Below are positions 11,009 to 22,915 of a DNA stretch of 64,000 nt, piece after piece; position 1 is the first letter of the stretch; the number at the start of each line of letters is the position of its first letter. A program made the translations under genes and the position numbers. The notes under the pieces were generated by a model. The model saw nothing but the letters and a program-made list of their open reading frames with translations, ran no database searches and was not told where the DNA came from. Source of the stretch: Hericium rajendrae (Eukaryota > Basidiomycota > Agaricomycetes > Russulales > Hericiaceae); NCBI GenBank assembly GCA_033439255.1, contig CM065879.1:1344501-1408500 (forward strand), given 5' to 3'.

Positions 11009-14000
11009 CTAACTTTGCGATGGCGGGCTCTGCGGCATAGGGATATTGGGGGGCCAATCCCGGCCAGGGTTCGACGGATAAGGACCCGCGATCTCGAAGG
11101 AATTGCTCCTCGCATGAGCAGCATTGCTTCCGTTCACGGCCTGAACAGTGGATGTCGACGTCGCGCTTTGGAGATCAGCCTGTGCCTGCGCGGCCAGACC
11201 GCCTGCAACACTCATAGAGGCAGGGATGCGCGCCCGCCACTGGCTCTGCGCGACCTCGTACTGACGCAGCTCCAGAACGAGATGTCCGCCCTTCGTGAAG
11301 ACTGGGTTGCGAGCGGACAGGGCGCCAGCCTGCAAATCGATGACGTGGGGGTCGGACGCGCTTGCGAACAGATAACCCCACACGCCGTCGAACACGTTCT
11401 GCAGGCCTGCGACGATGTGCGTGATGTTCGGCGTCCGGAGCTGCTCCTGTAGCACTTGCGTTGCGTCGAACGAGTTCGGATTGCCGCTGCTGGCAATGCT
11501 GGCCTTCTCGCGGTAGTTGACAGTGACCTTGTTCTCGAGCGGAGCGAAGACTCGGATGCCATCTTTCTCTGTCGCAAGCGTGATTGTTGTGGACCACTGG
11601 CCTTCGGCTTCGCTCCTGTGTGTCATGTCAATATTAACTAGGTCTGATGCATGTAAAGAGTCGTTACGTACAACCAGCGACCATTGACAACTCCTTTGAC
11701 ATCCGCCTCGAGCTTGAGTGTAACGCGTCCGTCAAGGCGCAACACGCAGGCACCGCTCACAGTCCCGGTAGGAATTGACAGCTTAGTCTGCGTTGAACCT
11801 GTCGCATCTCATGGATCAGCATCATCCAATGCGCATGGACAATAACTCACAGTCAATGCCCCATGTGCTCTGCGGCGTGCCAACCGCGCCCCGTTGGTAC
11901 CTCCAATTCTCCACATTCGACCATTCAAAGTCGAGCGAGTCAGAGCACACACCATCCTTCACAGCGACCAGACTGAACTTGCAGTCATCTTGTCTCTGCA
12001 GCTCCGGCTGCCCCCATGTCGCCACGTCCGGGACCCACGTCCCCCGCTCAAAACGTGGCGACCCGAGTACGACTGTCATGTCCCTGTTGATGGTCGACAG
12101 CAGTGGCACAATCACACTGTCCACCGCAATCTCGCGCGACAGCACCGCCGTCGCAGACGGGATGGTCTCGCCGAAGCCCGCGGTGATCCAGAACGGGTAG
12201 GGTGAGGGCGGGGGCAGCGGGCGATGCTCCGTCATGCCGAGGAATAGGATTGCGTTACGGTCGTAGCGCCCGTTGAGCCCGTCACGGTACTGGTCCGTGA
12301 GCAGAATTGGGATCGGCTGAATCTGGAAGTCGAGGGACGTGATGGCGAGCGCGTTTGCCGAGACACCGACGGGGATGGTGTGCAGGATGTGGTGCCCGTT
12401 GTAGCTGAGCGCTTGGAAGTAGTGCGTCTTGAGGTAGTACAGCAGTGCGCGACGTCGCTCGCCGCCAGACAGACCGAGCACGTCATCGTCGCCGCCAGCC
12501 TGCTCCAGCGATTCGATGTCAGAGAACTTCGCATCTGGCGAAGTCACAAGGTCAACGTTGAAAGCTGAGACAAAATGGGAGACGACTGACTCTGGAAATT
12601 CAAGACCAGCTGCTTGAAGTTGCGGTAGTCGGCGCGTCCGAAGTGCGTGCGCACGAACTCGGGGAGCTCTGAGTCGGCGGTGCACTGGCGCATTTCAAGC
12701 GGGACCCTGAACGACACTCTCCACTCGCCAAACTGATAGTCCGGCGCACTGCAACGAAGAAAAGCCAAATGTCAGACCAGGCCTCATGCAAAGCAACCAT
12801 ATGTCGCACCTCACGTCATATTCGCCCCTCTCTCCCAGCGTTCTCAGCATCCCTCTCTCCAGATGGATGTAGACGATAGCAGCGCGCGATCCCGGCGCAC
12901 ACACAAGCTGGATCTGCGGTGTCTTGAACGACGCATCGAACAGAACGCGCTCACCCTGTCTGAACATAAACCGCGCCAGCGCATGGCCCGCGTGCAGGCG
13001 ACCGAGCTCCTTACCGAGCGCAGTGACCTCGCGCGCAGCAATACCCCAGAAGATTGACCAGTGCCAATTGAGCGCACCCTGCGTGACGGACGTGACAAAA
13101 TCGTACGGCAAGCGGCCGCTGTAGTTGACCATGCCGTTGATGACAGGCCCCCAGCAGACGTGCCCATTCGAGCCCGCGTGTGGGCAGCCGGTGATGGCCC
13201 AGCATCCGCCCTCGGTATCCTCGGGCTTCGGCTTCACGAGGGGAAGAGCAGGCGCGACAAAGGTCGAGTCGTAGATGAGGGCGTGGTGGATGGATTCGAA
13301 CCTCTCCAGGTATGCCTCTCGCAGATACGTGATCAGAAGATCATGGAAGTGCTTCTCCTGCACTGTGAAAACGTTTGACGTGGTGGATAGATATCCGTAG
13401 AAGCGGGCAGCTGGGATCCTTGATCAGTATGACATCGGACCACACAAAGGGCAGGACGCACTAGAGACCCTAATTCGCAGCTCCTGGCTTGCCGTCGAGT
13501 GCTCAAGGTCTGTCGAGATAACGAATGCAATCTTCCAGTTCGTATACTTGTGTTCATCACTACGACAAGATCATGAAAATCATGTTTCACGAGGGTAAAA
13601 TAGTAAAACCTTACGTGGCCGCCTTGACGAAGTTGACCTCCCGAATGTCAAGAATCAAAGCGACCTCATGCTTGCACAGCGCCTTCACGATGGGCGCACG
13701 GAAGGAGACGTACACCCGCGTGTCATCTACGGCGCCAGTATCTTCCGCCAAGTAATGAATCTTCGGCGTCTTGTCAGACAGGTATGCAGCCTCCATCCAG
13801 CGCGCCTTGAGGTACGTCGTCATCTGCTCGACCGTGATGCTGAGGATGTCGACGCCGTTCGGCTGCGTCGCCAGCGAGTAGTTGATAGGGTCGCTGCCAG
13901 TGACATCGTCGAAGTCGGGAAGGGTATAGAAGACGTGATAACCAGCCCTCTTGAGTAGCTCCAGGTACCTCGCGAGGTAGGTCTTCAATGCCTCGATGTC

Positions 14001-14646
14001 TTCGGCGGAGGCTTGTACGGCGAGACTATCAGGTTGCTTGAATAGCTCATCGCAGAAGGTCGCCTCTAGTGCATAGAGAGACGGGATGAGATGTCAGTTG
14101 GTAAAGCGAAGGCGGGCACATACTCTCGGTTTCGAGGATGATATAGTTAAGATCGTACAATCCGATTTGGCCAATTGCCTCGTTCTCGATCTGAGAGGAC
14201 TTCTCAGAAAAAGGGATGCGGAACGCGACCTCCTGGCCGGTCAAAATTCGCTTCGATCCGCTGACGTGCCATTTGAATCAGTAGGGCAGTCGGCAACAGC
14301 ACGAAAGGACTCACTAGTCGGTACGGGGGGTCACGATCTCAGGATGCAGATAATAATGCCCTCCGTTGAGCTTCAGGTGCAAGATGACCTCATGGTTGCA
14401 AAGGAACTCGACCTCGGGCCGGCCGAACGACGCATAGAATGACAGGTCGTCCGTGGTCGGGTTCGACGCTTGATGCTCGCCGTAGTAGAACCTGCTAAGA
14501 GCGATGCCATAAGTCAGCTCGCGAGCCTCCGGTTTGATGTCGGGTGCGCGTTGATGGGTACTGGCGCATTCGGCCGCGTTCTTGTAGAGCGCGCTGAGCT
14601 GGCCGTTCACGTAGGTGATAGATGGTTTGGCGCGGTTTCCGAGCAT
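11009..14646 (-). CDS. Tandem family member A, unknown four-repeat protein (1064 aa)
   Basis: Nine exons (14315-14646, 14124-14260, 13615-14065, 13462-13559, 12810-13410, 12591-12748, 11851-12534, 11672-11798, 11009-11615) encode 1064 residues. I do not recognise the family. The chain shows an internal fourfold pattern: a beta-type module (SFG-RPEVEFLCNHEVILHLKL, then a strand such as VAFRIPF) followed by an amphipathic YL..Y..L segment ending near a YHVFYTLP-like motif. The four modules start at about residues 71, 272, 493 and 821. The region near residue 400 carries a conserved block, GGCWAITGCPHAGSNGHVCW. There is no signal peptide or membrane helix, so it is probably cytosolic. The first eight introns have the same position and phase as in copy B (16351-20035), which proves tandem duplication. 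Start M at 14646 is chosen by alignment with copy B; an upstream in-frame ATG at 14724 is possible. A TATA box lies about 100 bp upstream. Confidence 0.8.
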
Positions 14647-14744
14647 GACGTCGTTCGCAAGTAGGATCGCGAGTCTCGGGCAATGTGGAAATGTAAGAAG
14701 AGAGCCCGTGAAGATACTGCTCAAAACCTACCGCAAAGCAAGCC

Positions 14745-14751
14745 TTTTATA
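14745..14751 (-). promoter_or_regulatory. TATA box of tandem gene A
   Basis: TATAAAA on the - strand lies about 100 bp before the ATG at 14646. Copy B has an equivalent TATAAA at a similar distance, which supports both. Confidence 0.55.
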
Positions 14752-16350
14752 CGACAATGCACCCACACCGCGCACACCGCGTGCCGTGCATGCACATTGG
14801 AAACGCACTTTGTCGCGAGGCTTCCATTTCATCATGGACAGCGAAGGAAGGTTGGATCGAAGGTGGCGTTCATTATTTATGGCCTCAACCGGCCATAAAC
14901 CGGCCATATCTCAGCACGAGGCAACAGGATGCTGCAATAGTTCTATAATCGTTAAACGCAATGCAACGTCGTTCGGACAAAAATGGCAGCCGGTGGTAAA
15001 GGGCAATGCACGAGGCGGCGGAAATATGTTCCGCGTCTGCAACGAATCTGCGTAAGTTATAGCTCGCGGACGGAAAATGTGTTGAGAATGATACCGCGGC
15101 ACACCGTAACAGACTTTTCACATCTGTTGGCTGCTGGTTCGGGTCGCCGAGTTCTGAAGTGGGACTCAGAAAGAAACCCAATGCAGATACAACGATGAGT
15201 CGCTGGAGTCATCAACTTCCCCGTTTAGGAGACATTGCGGAGACAATACGACTGGCTCGAGGCTGAGTGCACAGAAGCCAATACTCAATGAGGCAGCAGA
15301 CGGGTGAAAAGAACGCGGTCTCAAGAAGCTGCACATCAGGACCCGTCTTCCGGAAGCGTTGCGCCGACTCATCACCCCGGCGTTATCTGCATTCCTACAG
15401 ATCCTAAAGGTAAACCGCTGTCCACAAAAGATAGGAATGAAAAATTCTCACTGAGAGGAAGTTCTCGGTCTAGGACATGTGCGTAGCTTCGATCAAGCTG
15501 TCTGCAAACCCAAGAATGACAATGAATCATCTGTCACGCATGCCGCATGCGCATGTGAACCTCATGGCTACAGGTAAATATGATATGAGTGACAACAATA
15601 TGCTCAACTGAATGGTTATTCGTTTGGGAAGCAGTCTGCATGTTCGACGACTGTTATCGACAACTCGTTGACTTGTAGGTGTCCACTTCGTGAGGGATCC
15701 GGAGGGTGGTACATCAAGCCAAGGTACGACGGAACCTGAATGGTGGACATGAAAGTGTTGATGTGGAGGGTACTGTATTTATGTCTATCTCCGAGTATTG
15801 CAGCAATGAGCAGGATGTTCGACGGAGAGAATGGACAGCCTGCCGCCTGACCAGCCTCGGCATCTACCGAACCCGAATCAATGGCGCATGCATACCACGT
15901 CTGAAGATCTCATCCATGGACCATTGAAGTCCTCCAGGCTCATCGGCGCTGTACACGATATCAGCACGGCCATACGCTAGGCATGAATCTGAAAACGCAA
16001 CATTGTGTCGGTCAGACAAGCTCGTATTGTTAAGCTGAAGACCAGCTGCATGCCAGATCAACATCGTAGTCGGAGCACGCGTGGCATCGAACGAAAACCA
16101 CCACTACCGGTAGTGTGACTACTGCAAAACTACTCTGAAATACGGACAGAACAACATTATATGCACTCAATCTGCATATGATGGACGAATTGGACCTATA
16201 AGCAAACTGACAATCTCCTTAAGATCTGTGTCCGAAGCCATGCATAAGTATTTCCGAGTCGCTGTACCCGAAGCCGCTGCCCCCGCCGCCGCCGAACCAC
16301 CCCATAAATCTTCGCATTGCAGAGGCGATCACGACGGCCAATGGCCACCT
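14752..16350. other. Intergenic between the tandem copies
   Basis: These 1.6 kb separate gene A from the 3' end of gene B. Only short open frames without known motifs are present. No repeat or RNA gene is seen. Confidence 0.5.
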
Positions 16351-19300
16351 TCAGGCGGCCCGGACTCCCCTCTGCGTCAAGTTGAGGTTCCGCGCCAACA
16401 CGGGGGTACGTGTGCCCGCGTCGCCGTACTGTGAGGTAGCTATATTGATGACATCCATCAGTTAGAACCATTTCACCATAAAAATGGAGCAGACTCACTG
16501 CGCGTTGGGCTGGTCGGCAGCGATGCGTCCAGTAACTGTGACCTTGCAGATCCGACACTGCTCTTTCTCCCATGCACCGACCCATTCTCCCCAACCGGCA
16601 AATTTGGCGCAGGAATCGGAGCCCATTGACTCTGCGCAACCTCGTATTGGTGCAACTCCAAAATGAGGGATCCGCCCTTCGTGAAGACGGGGTGACGTGC
16701 TGACAGCGCACCTGCCTGCACCCCCTCAACACGTGACGAGGACGCGCTCGCGAAGAAGTATCCCCATACGCCGTCGAAAGCACCCTGCAAGCCCGCGACA
16801 AGGTGCCCGACGTGTGCCTTCTGGAGCTGTTCCTGCAATAGCTGCGCCGCATCGAGCGCATTCGGATTGCCGCTGCTGGCGGCGTCCACCGGCCCCTTGC
16901 TGTATCTGACGGCGATATCTCCCTTAGAGGGAGTAGTGAGCTTGATGCCGTTCGCGTCTTGTTCGAGCGTGATCGTGGTAGACCAATCGCTCTGGACTTC
17001 GCTCCTAGTGTGCATGATCAGCCATGAGAGCGCTGTAGAGGGGCACGGAGACGTACGACCAAGGGCTTTGGCTGGAATCAGTCTTAAAGTCTGAATCAAG
17101 CTTGAGCGTGGTATGGCCTTCGAGCGTAATCGCGCAGGGACCATTCACGGTCCCCGTCGGAATCGACAGCTTGTTCAGCGTCGAGCCTACCGTAACTGAG
17201 TCAGCCAATTGGCCACGCTATCGCACCCGAGCAAAACTCACAAGAGATGCTCCATGAGCTGTGCGCCCCATTCGCAGGCCCGCGCTCGTACTTCCAGCTC
17301 TCGACATTCGACCACGCGTAATTGAGGGCATTTGCCACACCATCCTCCACAAACTTGAACTTGCAGTCTTCGCCCTGCCGCTGCGCGGCCTGATGGCCCC
17401 ATGTCGTGACATCCGGGATCCACAGTCCGTTCTCAAAGCGCGGCGACCCAAGCACCACTGTCATATCCCTGTTGATCTCCGAAAACAAAGGCACGAGCAG
17501 ACCGTCCACGCCGATCTCGCGCGACAGCACCGCCGTCGCGGATGGAATGTTACTGTCAAAGCCTGCCGTGATCCAGAACGGGTACTCCGTCAGCTTGGGC
17601 CGCGGATGGTGACCGGTCATGCCGAGGAACAGAATCGCGTTGCGCTCGTAGCGTCCGCCAGTCCCTTCCCGGAATTGGTTCTCTTTTGCTCCGAAGGGAA
17701 TCGAGCAGATCTGCCAATCGAGAGCCGTGAGAGAAAGAGAGTCAAGGGAATAGCCGACGGGGATGGTGTACAGGATGTGATGACCGTTATTAACGAGGCC
17801 GGGGAAGTACTTCGTCTTGAAGTAGGCCACCAGGGCACGGTGATACTCGCCGCTAAGCAAGCCTTCGACGTCTTCGTCGCTGTCCTCCGGGACCATGGGG
17901 TCGATGTCGACGAAACTAGCACCTAACATATACCGGCTTCACGAATTCGTACTCGAATAAATATAAAATCACGCACTTTCGAAATTCAAAACGAGCTGCT
18001 TGAAATTGCGAAAGTCACTGCGCCCGAAATGCGTGCTCACAAAGCCCGGAATGTCAGACAACGTAGCGCAAGAGCGTAAGGCAAGCGGGACTCTGAAAGC
18101 GAGTCTCCATGCCCCAAAAGAATGATCCTCCGCACTGCGCATCAAGCAACTACGCATTAGCTATGAATGCAGACCGACGAGATGCTTTGGCCGCACCTCA
18201 TATCAGGCTCGGTCTTGCCCTCCAGGAGCGGCTTGAGCATTCCTTTCTCCAGGAACACATGCACGATGGCGGTGCGGGAGCCCTTCGAGCAGACGAGCTG
18301 GATCTGTGGCGCCTTGAACGACGCCTCGAAGCAGACGTGCTCGCCATAAATATACCTGAACCGCGACAGTACGTGTTCCGGGCCCAGATGGGTATCATCC
18401 TTGGGGAGTGCGTCGACCTCGGCCTTTGCCCTCTTCCAGAACCATGCGAATTGCGCGTTGATTGCGCCCTGCGTGACAGAGGTGGTGAAATCCCACGGCA
18501 GTGCACCTTTGAAGTCGATCATCTGACTAATAACGAGGCCCCAACAGACGTGGCCCTTGCTGCCGGAGTGGGGACAGCCCGAGGGCGTCCAGCAGCCGAC
18601 TTCGGTATCCTCCGGTCTGAGTCTGGGCTGGCGCCTGGGAGGCGGAGGCAGCTGGACGAAGCCCGAATCGTAGATTAGGGCGTCGTGAATGGTCTCGAAC
18701 TGCTTCAGATAGGTGGCTTGAAGATACTTGATAAGGAGCTGTTGCAAGGCCTCGCCCTCGGCTGTCAAGACTGTGCGCGTAGTGGAAAGGTATGAGTAAT
18801 ACTGAGCAGCTGCGATTTTCATGAGTACAATTTTGAATGCTTGTGCGAGGAAATCAAGACATACTAGAGACGTTGATTCTCAGCATCTGGCCTGCCTTCG
18901 AGTGCTCAAGATCTGTCCTGATGAGAAAGGCGACTTTCCAATCGTCAAATGGCACCGTTACGCTGCTGCGACGACGTCAGTCCACTGTTCCATGAGAGGA
19001 CGCGGAAAAACACACTTTGCCTTCACAAATTGCAATTTCTTGATATCGAAAATGAAGGCCACTTCGTGCTCGCAAAGAGCCTTGACAATGGGCGGGCGGA
19101 AGGAGATGGAGAATTTGACATCATTTACGGCGTTTTGGACCTCGAAAAAGTAACGGAACTTGGCAGATTTGTCGGAGCGATACGTTGCTTCTGTCCATCG
19201 GGACGCGAGATACTTGGTCATATTCTCGACAGTGATGCTGAGGATCGGCACGCCGTCGGCATGGGTAGCCAACGAATAGTTGATGGGGTCGGAACCCTTG

Positions 19301-20035
19301 ACGTCGTCGAAGTCAGGGAGGGTATAGAAGACATGGTAACCCGCGTGCTTAAGGAAGGTGAGATACTGAGACAGGTATGTTTTCAAAGCCACAGCGTTGT
19401 CGGGTGAGAGCTTCACGGATTTATGGCTATTTTGTGCTTGAACATCGCCAAAGACAGCCTCTGAATCATGAAGGTGAGGCTGTGGTTTCTAAAGACGAAG
19501 ATGGATACGCACTATCCATGCTGAGAATGATGTAGCTCAAGTCGTACAATTTGACATTGCCGATAGCATCATTTTCGATGAGAGAAGAGGATTCGGAGAA
19601 GGGAATGCGGACTTCGACTTCCCACTTTTCAATGGACCGTTTATTTGCGCTAAGGCATCCTTGCATGAGCAAGAGCATACGCCAAAAAATAAATACTCAC
19701 AAGTCCGTGCGGGCCGCTACATTAGCAGGGTTCAGATAGTAGTGACCCGAGTCAAGCTTGAGGCGCAAGATGACTTCGTGATTGCAAGGAAATTCGATTT
19801 CGGGCTGGCCAAATGAGGCGTAGAATGCCAGGTCATCCGTCGTCGAGTTCGACTCCTTGTGTTCGCCTATGAAGCCCATGCTGAGGGCGACACCGTAGTA
19901 GAGCGGGGTCGAAGTCGGCTTGAGGTATGGTTTGCCCAGGTGCTGGTCGACACATTTCGTGGCGTTGGTATAGAGCGCGTGGAGCTGGCCATTCACGTAG
20001 ACGATGGAAGATTGGGCGCGATTGCCGACGCACAT
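16351..20035 (-). CDS. Tandem family member B, unknown four-repeat protein (1063 aa)
   Basis: Ten exons (19701-20035, 19513-19649, 19016-19460, 18865-18962, 18197-18809, 17977-18134, 17242-17922, 17057-17186, 16499-17004, 16351-16439) encode 1063 residues, the closest relative in the window of gene A. It shows the same four-module layout, the same conserved GCPHSGSKGHVCWG block, and the same HHILYTIPVG motif after module three. It differs at the C-terminus, where a tenth exon (16351-16439) adds a polar tail after NLPVGENGS; gene A reads on to a stop in its ninth exon instead. No frameshift or stop interrupts either gene, so both look active. The protein lacks a signal peptide. The function is unknown; the repeated beta-rich modules suggest a binding or scaffold protein more than an enzyme, but this is inference. 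Confidence 0.8.
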
Positions 20036-20130
20036 GATGGTAGGCAGAGATAAGAATAAGAAGAGCGAAAGAGAGGACTGCTGTTGTGTGTGAGCCGCGG
20101 ATGAGGACGTCTTGCGAACGACCGGCTCCC

Positions 20131-20136
20131 TTTATA
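20131..20136 (-). promoter_or_regulatory. TATA box of tandem gene B
   Basis: TATAAA on the - strand, within CTTTATAAAG, lies about 100 bp upstream of the ATG at 20035 and matches the arrangement in copy A. Confidence 0.55.
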
Positions 20137-21445
20137 AAGGTACGCACAGTGCTGAAAATACACATCCATAGAGTAGGCAAAGTTCGAGGTTCCATTTGAT
20201 AGCGAGCAGAAGCAGTTCTACCAAGGCACGGCGTTCTCTTTCGATCATGCCCGCGGCCATAAGCAGGCGACATCAAACGTCGCCCGGCACGAAAAGCTCT
20301 GCGAGGACATGAATCGGTGATGACAGTCCATGAGAAGGCGGAATGCAATTCCATACCTTCAACGAATAATTGTCGGACATGCGCGGGGATAATCAACGCG
20401 GTATCCAACCACAACAACCCATCGCAGCGGCAGACCGACAGCCTGGACAGCCAGGTAATCACTATAATGAGGCGAGCTCATAAGTCAGGGACTTGAGCAT
20501 AGATGATATGTCGATGCACGATTTCGCCTCCAGTTTCCCCATAAATGCTTTGGGAAAGCGGACAGCACCCAACAGGATGCCATGGGTGCGAGGCTAATTG
20601 GGGACAGACGCCGAGACCAATTGTCGGTGGGAAGAAGAACGCCTCTGCGTCAGGTCCAAAGTTCGGAATCGCCCCCAACGCCCGGTGCTTCCTGCGCTCC
20701 TGTGCTGCATAAATGTCAACCCTTCACTCACGAATAAATCAAGCTGTCGAGTACATACCGCAAACGGAATTTCCGCTTCTTCCCCATTTCTTTGTGGTCT
20801 CTATTGGCAGATTGCGTACACCGAATGGAGTACTTATATAGTACCGGATCATCAATAGGGTGTAAGGGGTGACGGCGTTCGGTACATCTGGAAATGTTGG
20901 AAGCTTCCCTGCGTCCATCAAGATACGTTCGACCATGCCCCATGGCTATGAGGCTTGAAGCTTGATGGACAAGGATAGAATTATAGAAAGCCAAAATACA
21001 GAACGGCGGCAGGGCGAGATGAGATGACGCTAGTTCCCGTTGAGACTAGTCTCCCGGGGGCAGAGTAGATACTGGACTCAACCATCGTGCCTCAGGATCG
21101 TCGTATCTGACGTTGAGACCCTACACAGAGGTTGAGTCATTCTGTGTTTGAGAGGCGAGCGGCGAGGTGACGGTTCGACTCGGGTGTTAGTTTGACTAGC
21201 GCCCAATAGCGACAACAAGAACCAGACGTTGAGAAGCCATTACAGATGTGAACGCATAGGAAAACTGTGGGACGAGCTTGTTGTCGAGGTAAGATAATTG
21301 TTTTGAGCCAAATCGACGAGGATCGTCGTCGTCATCGCGGTCTTGAAGCACGCGTGATCCCACGGCGACCGACGCGTTCGACGCGTCGAGCACGGGCGCC
21401 TCTTTGCTTCGTTCAACGCCGCTTGCATCACCGCCCTCGACGACA
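20137..21445. other. Intergenic, divergent promoter region
   Basis: These 1.3 kb lie between gene B (reading left) and the gene at 21446 (reading right). No coding motif is recognised. Confidence 0.5.
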
Positions 21446-22481
21446 ATGCCTGGCCCCAGCAATGCCCGCAAAAAGAAGAAGGCCCAGAATAAGAAGGATA
21501 AGCATGCAAAGCTGTGTACCTCAACAGGCGAATCTGCTTCCAATGACTCAAGCTTTGAAGCCGACCGCCACCCTCACACCTGCGCCGACGTTCTTCCCGA
21601 ATTCAGTCGCCTCCACGTCCTTTCGCCTTCTCCCGATTCGCTTTACTCACAAGAGCCATTGCCGCTCCCAGACTCTCGACATGAAGACATCGAAGAGAGC
21701 GCAGAGAGCGACAGCCTTGCCTTAGAGACCTACGATGCCACCTTCGCGCTGCTACAGCAGCCCATCATCTACGACCCCGGCAACGGCCCACGCGTGCAGG
21801 ACGTGCGCGCATTCCTCTCCTCGCCCTTCTCGCAGCCAGCATGCAGCACCGAGCCGCTCTGTGCGGAGTTCGCGCAGCCTGAGGTGCTGCAGATGCTCCT
21901 CACGGTGCTGCCGGAGGAGACGGCTCTGGTGCGTACACCCCCGCTACCCTTGGAAAGATACTCAAACTTGCGTCCAGTTTCTGTGGTACAACAAGAGCCG
22001 CCGCCTCGGTCGCGTGTGCCCGTCATGCAGGCGGCTGTACAACCTTGGCGATACGCTCCCGGACGCGGTGCAGGACACGCACGGCGACCCCGGTGCGCAG
22101 GTTCAGAAGCCGTCGTCTCCGCTTTTGTACCGCGAGCAGCACATCAGCGGGCTCTGTGCGTGCAGCCTTCTCTACTCGTATTGTGTCCCTGCTCACGCCT
22201 ACACAGGCTCGCCGCTCTGCTTTATCCTCGCGGCGTTCAACTGCCCCGGCGCGATCCGCGCGGCGTGGGGCCGCATGGCGGAGGAGCTCGACGACGCGAC
22301 GTGGGCTCAGCTCAACAGCGTGGGTGCGGGCACGGGTGCGCACCCCGACCACGGGCTCGGCATGCTGCTGCGCATGACGCGTCTGCATGATCTGGGGCTC
22401 GCGCAACTGTGTACGCCGGAGGTAGAGGCAGAGGAGTCGGACGCGCGGCAATGGTATCCATCTGTGGCGGTCGCTGTTTGA
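21446..22481 (+). CDS. Unknown fungal protein with C-x2-C and C-x3-C pairs (311 aa)
   Basis: Three exons (21446-21928, 21978-22155, 22207-22481) encode 311 residues. The N-terminus is lysine-rich (ARKKKKAQNKKDKH), possibly a nuclear signal, followed by a disordered acidic stretch. The conserved part starts at residue 162 with FLWYNKSRRLGRVCPSCRRLY and contains C175-x2-C178, then ISGLCSPLCFILAAFNCPGA with C221-x3-C225, which may form one zinc site, and a helical tail MLLRMTRLHDLGLAQL. I recall uncharacterised proteins with this WYNKSR..CPSCRRLY core in wood-decay basidiomycetes, but no function. The start at 21446 is preferred over the in-frame ATG at 21404. Both introns keep frame exactly. 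Confidence 0.75.
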
Positions 22482-22915
22482 CTGCTTGCTGCCATGCATA
22501 TTTAATGGGGATCGTTGATAGTTGATCTTACTCGCTGTGTATATCTCACTTGCATATATTTCCTAGACCTGCATACGCTCTCGTTTCTGCTCTGACAATG
22601 ATCTTCTCTTTATTCTTTACTTTATCTAGCGTCTGAAGATCTGAACCTATACTACAAGATCTCATTGCGAAAGCTGGTACTTATGCATGTCGTTGCTTTC
22701 GGTGTTTGGTTGGTTCATAGCAGGTAGACTTCAAAACATGCACTCATGTTTAGACGCCCGCGTCAGACCCAAACTAAAGAGCACCATGGAGGCTAGTCGT
22801 CCTCTGCAAGTAATCCATATGTTCTATTTTCATTTCATACCAGCAACGCTAAGCAGGGCTTTCTTAACGTTGGTTAGGTTATAGTGCTAAGATGCTAACG
22901 GTAAGACGTGACGAG
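22482..22915. other. Convergent intergenic region
   Basis: This AT-richer spacer lies between the 3' ends of two genes. No gene is seen. Confidence 0.5.

Noticed and set aside
13286-13300. GGTTCGAATCC-like tRNA B-box on the - strand
   Set aside because: It lies in a conserved coding exon of tandem gene A (ERFESIHH); no A box or cloverleaf around it.
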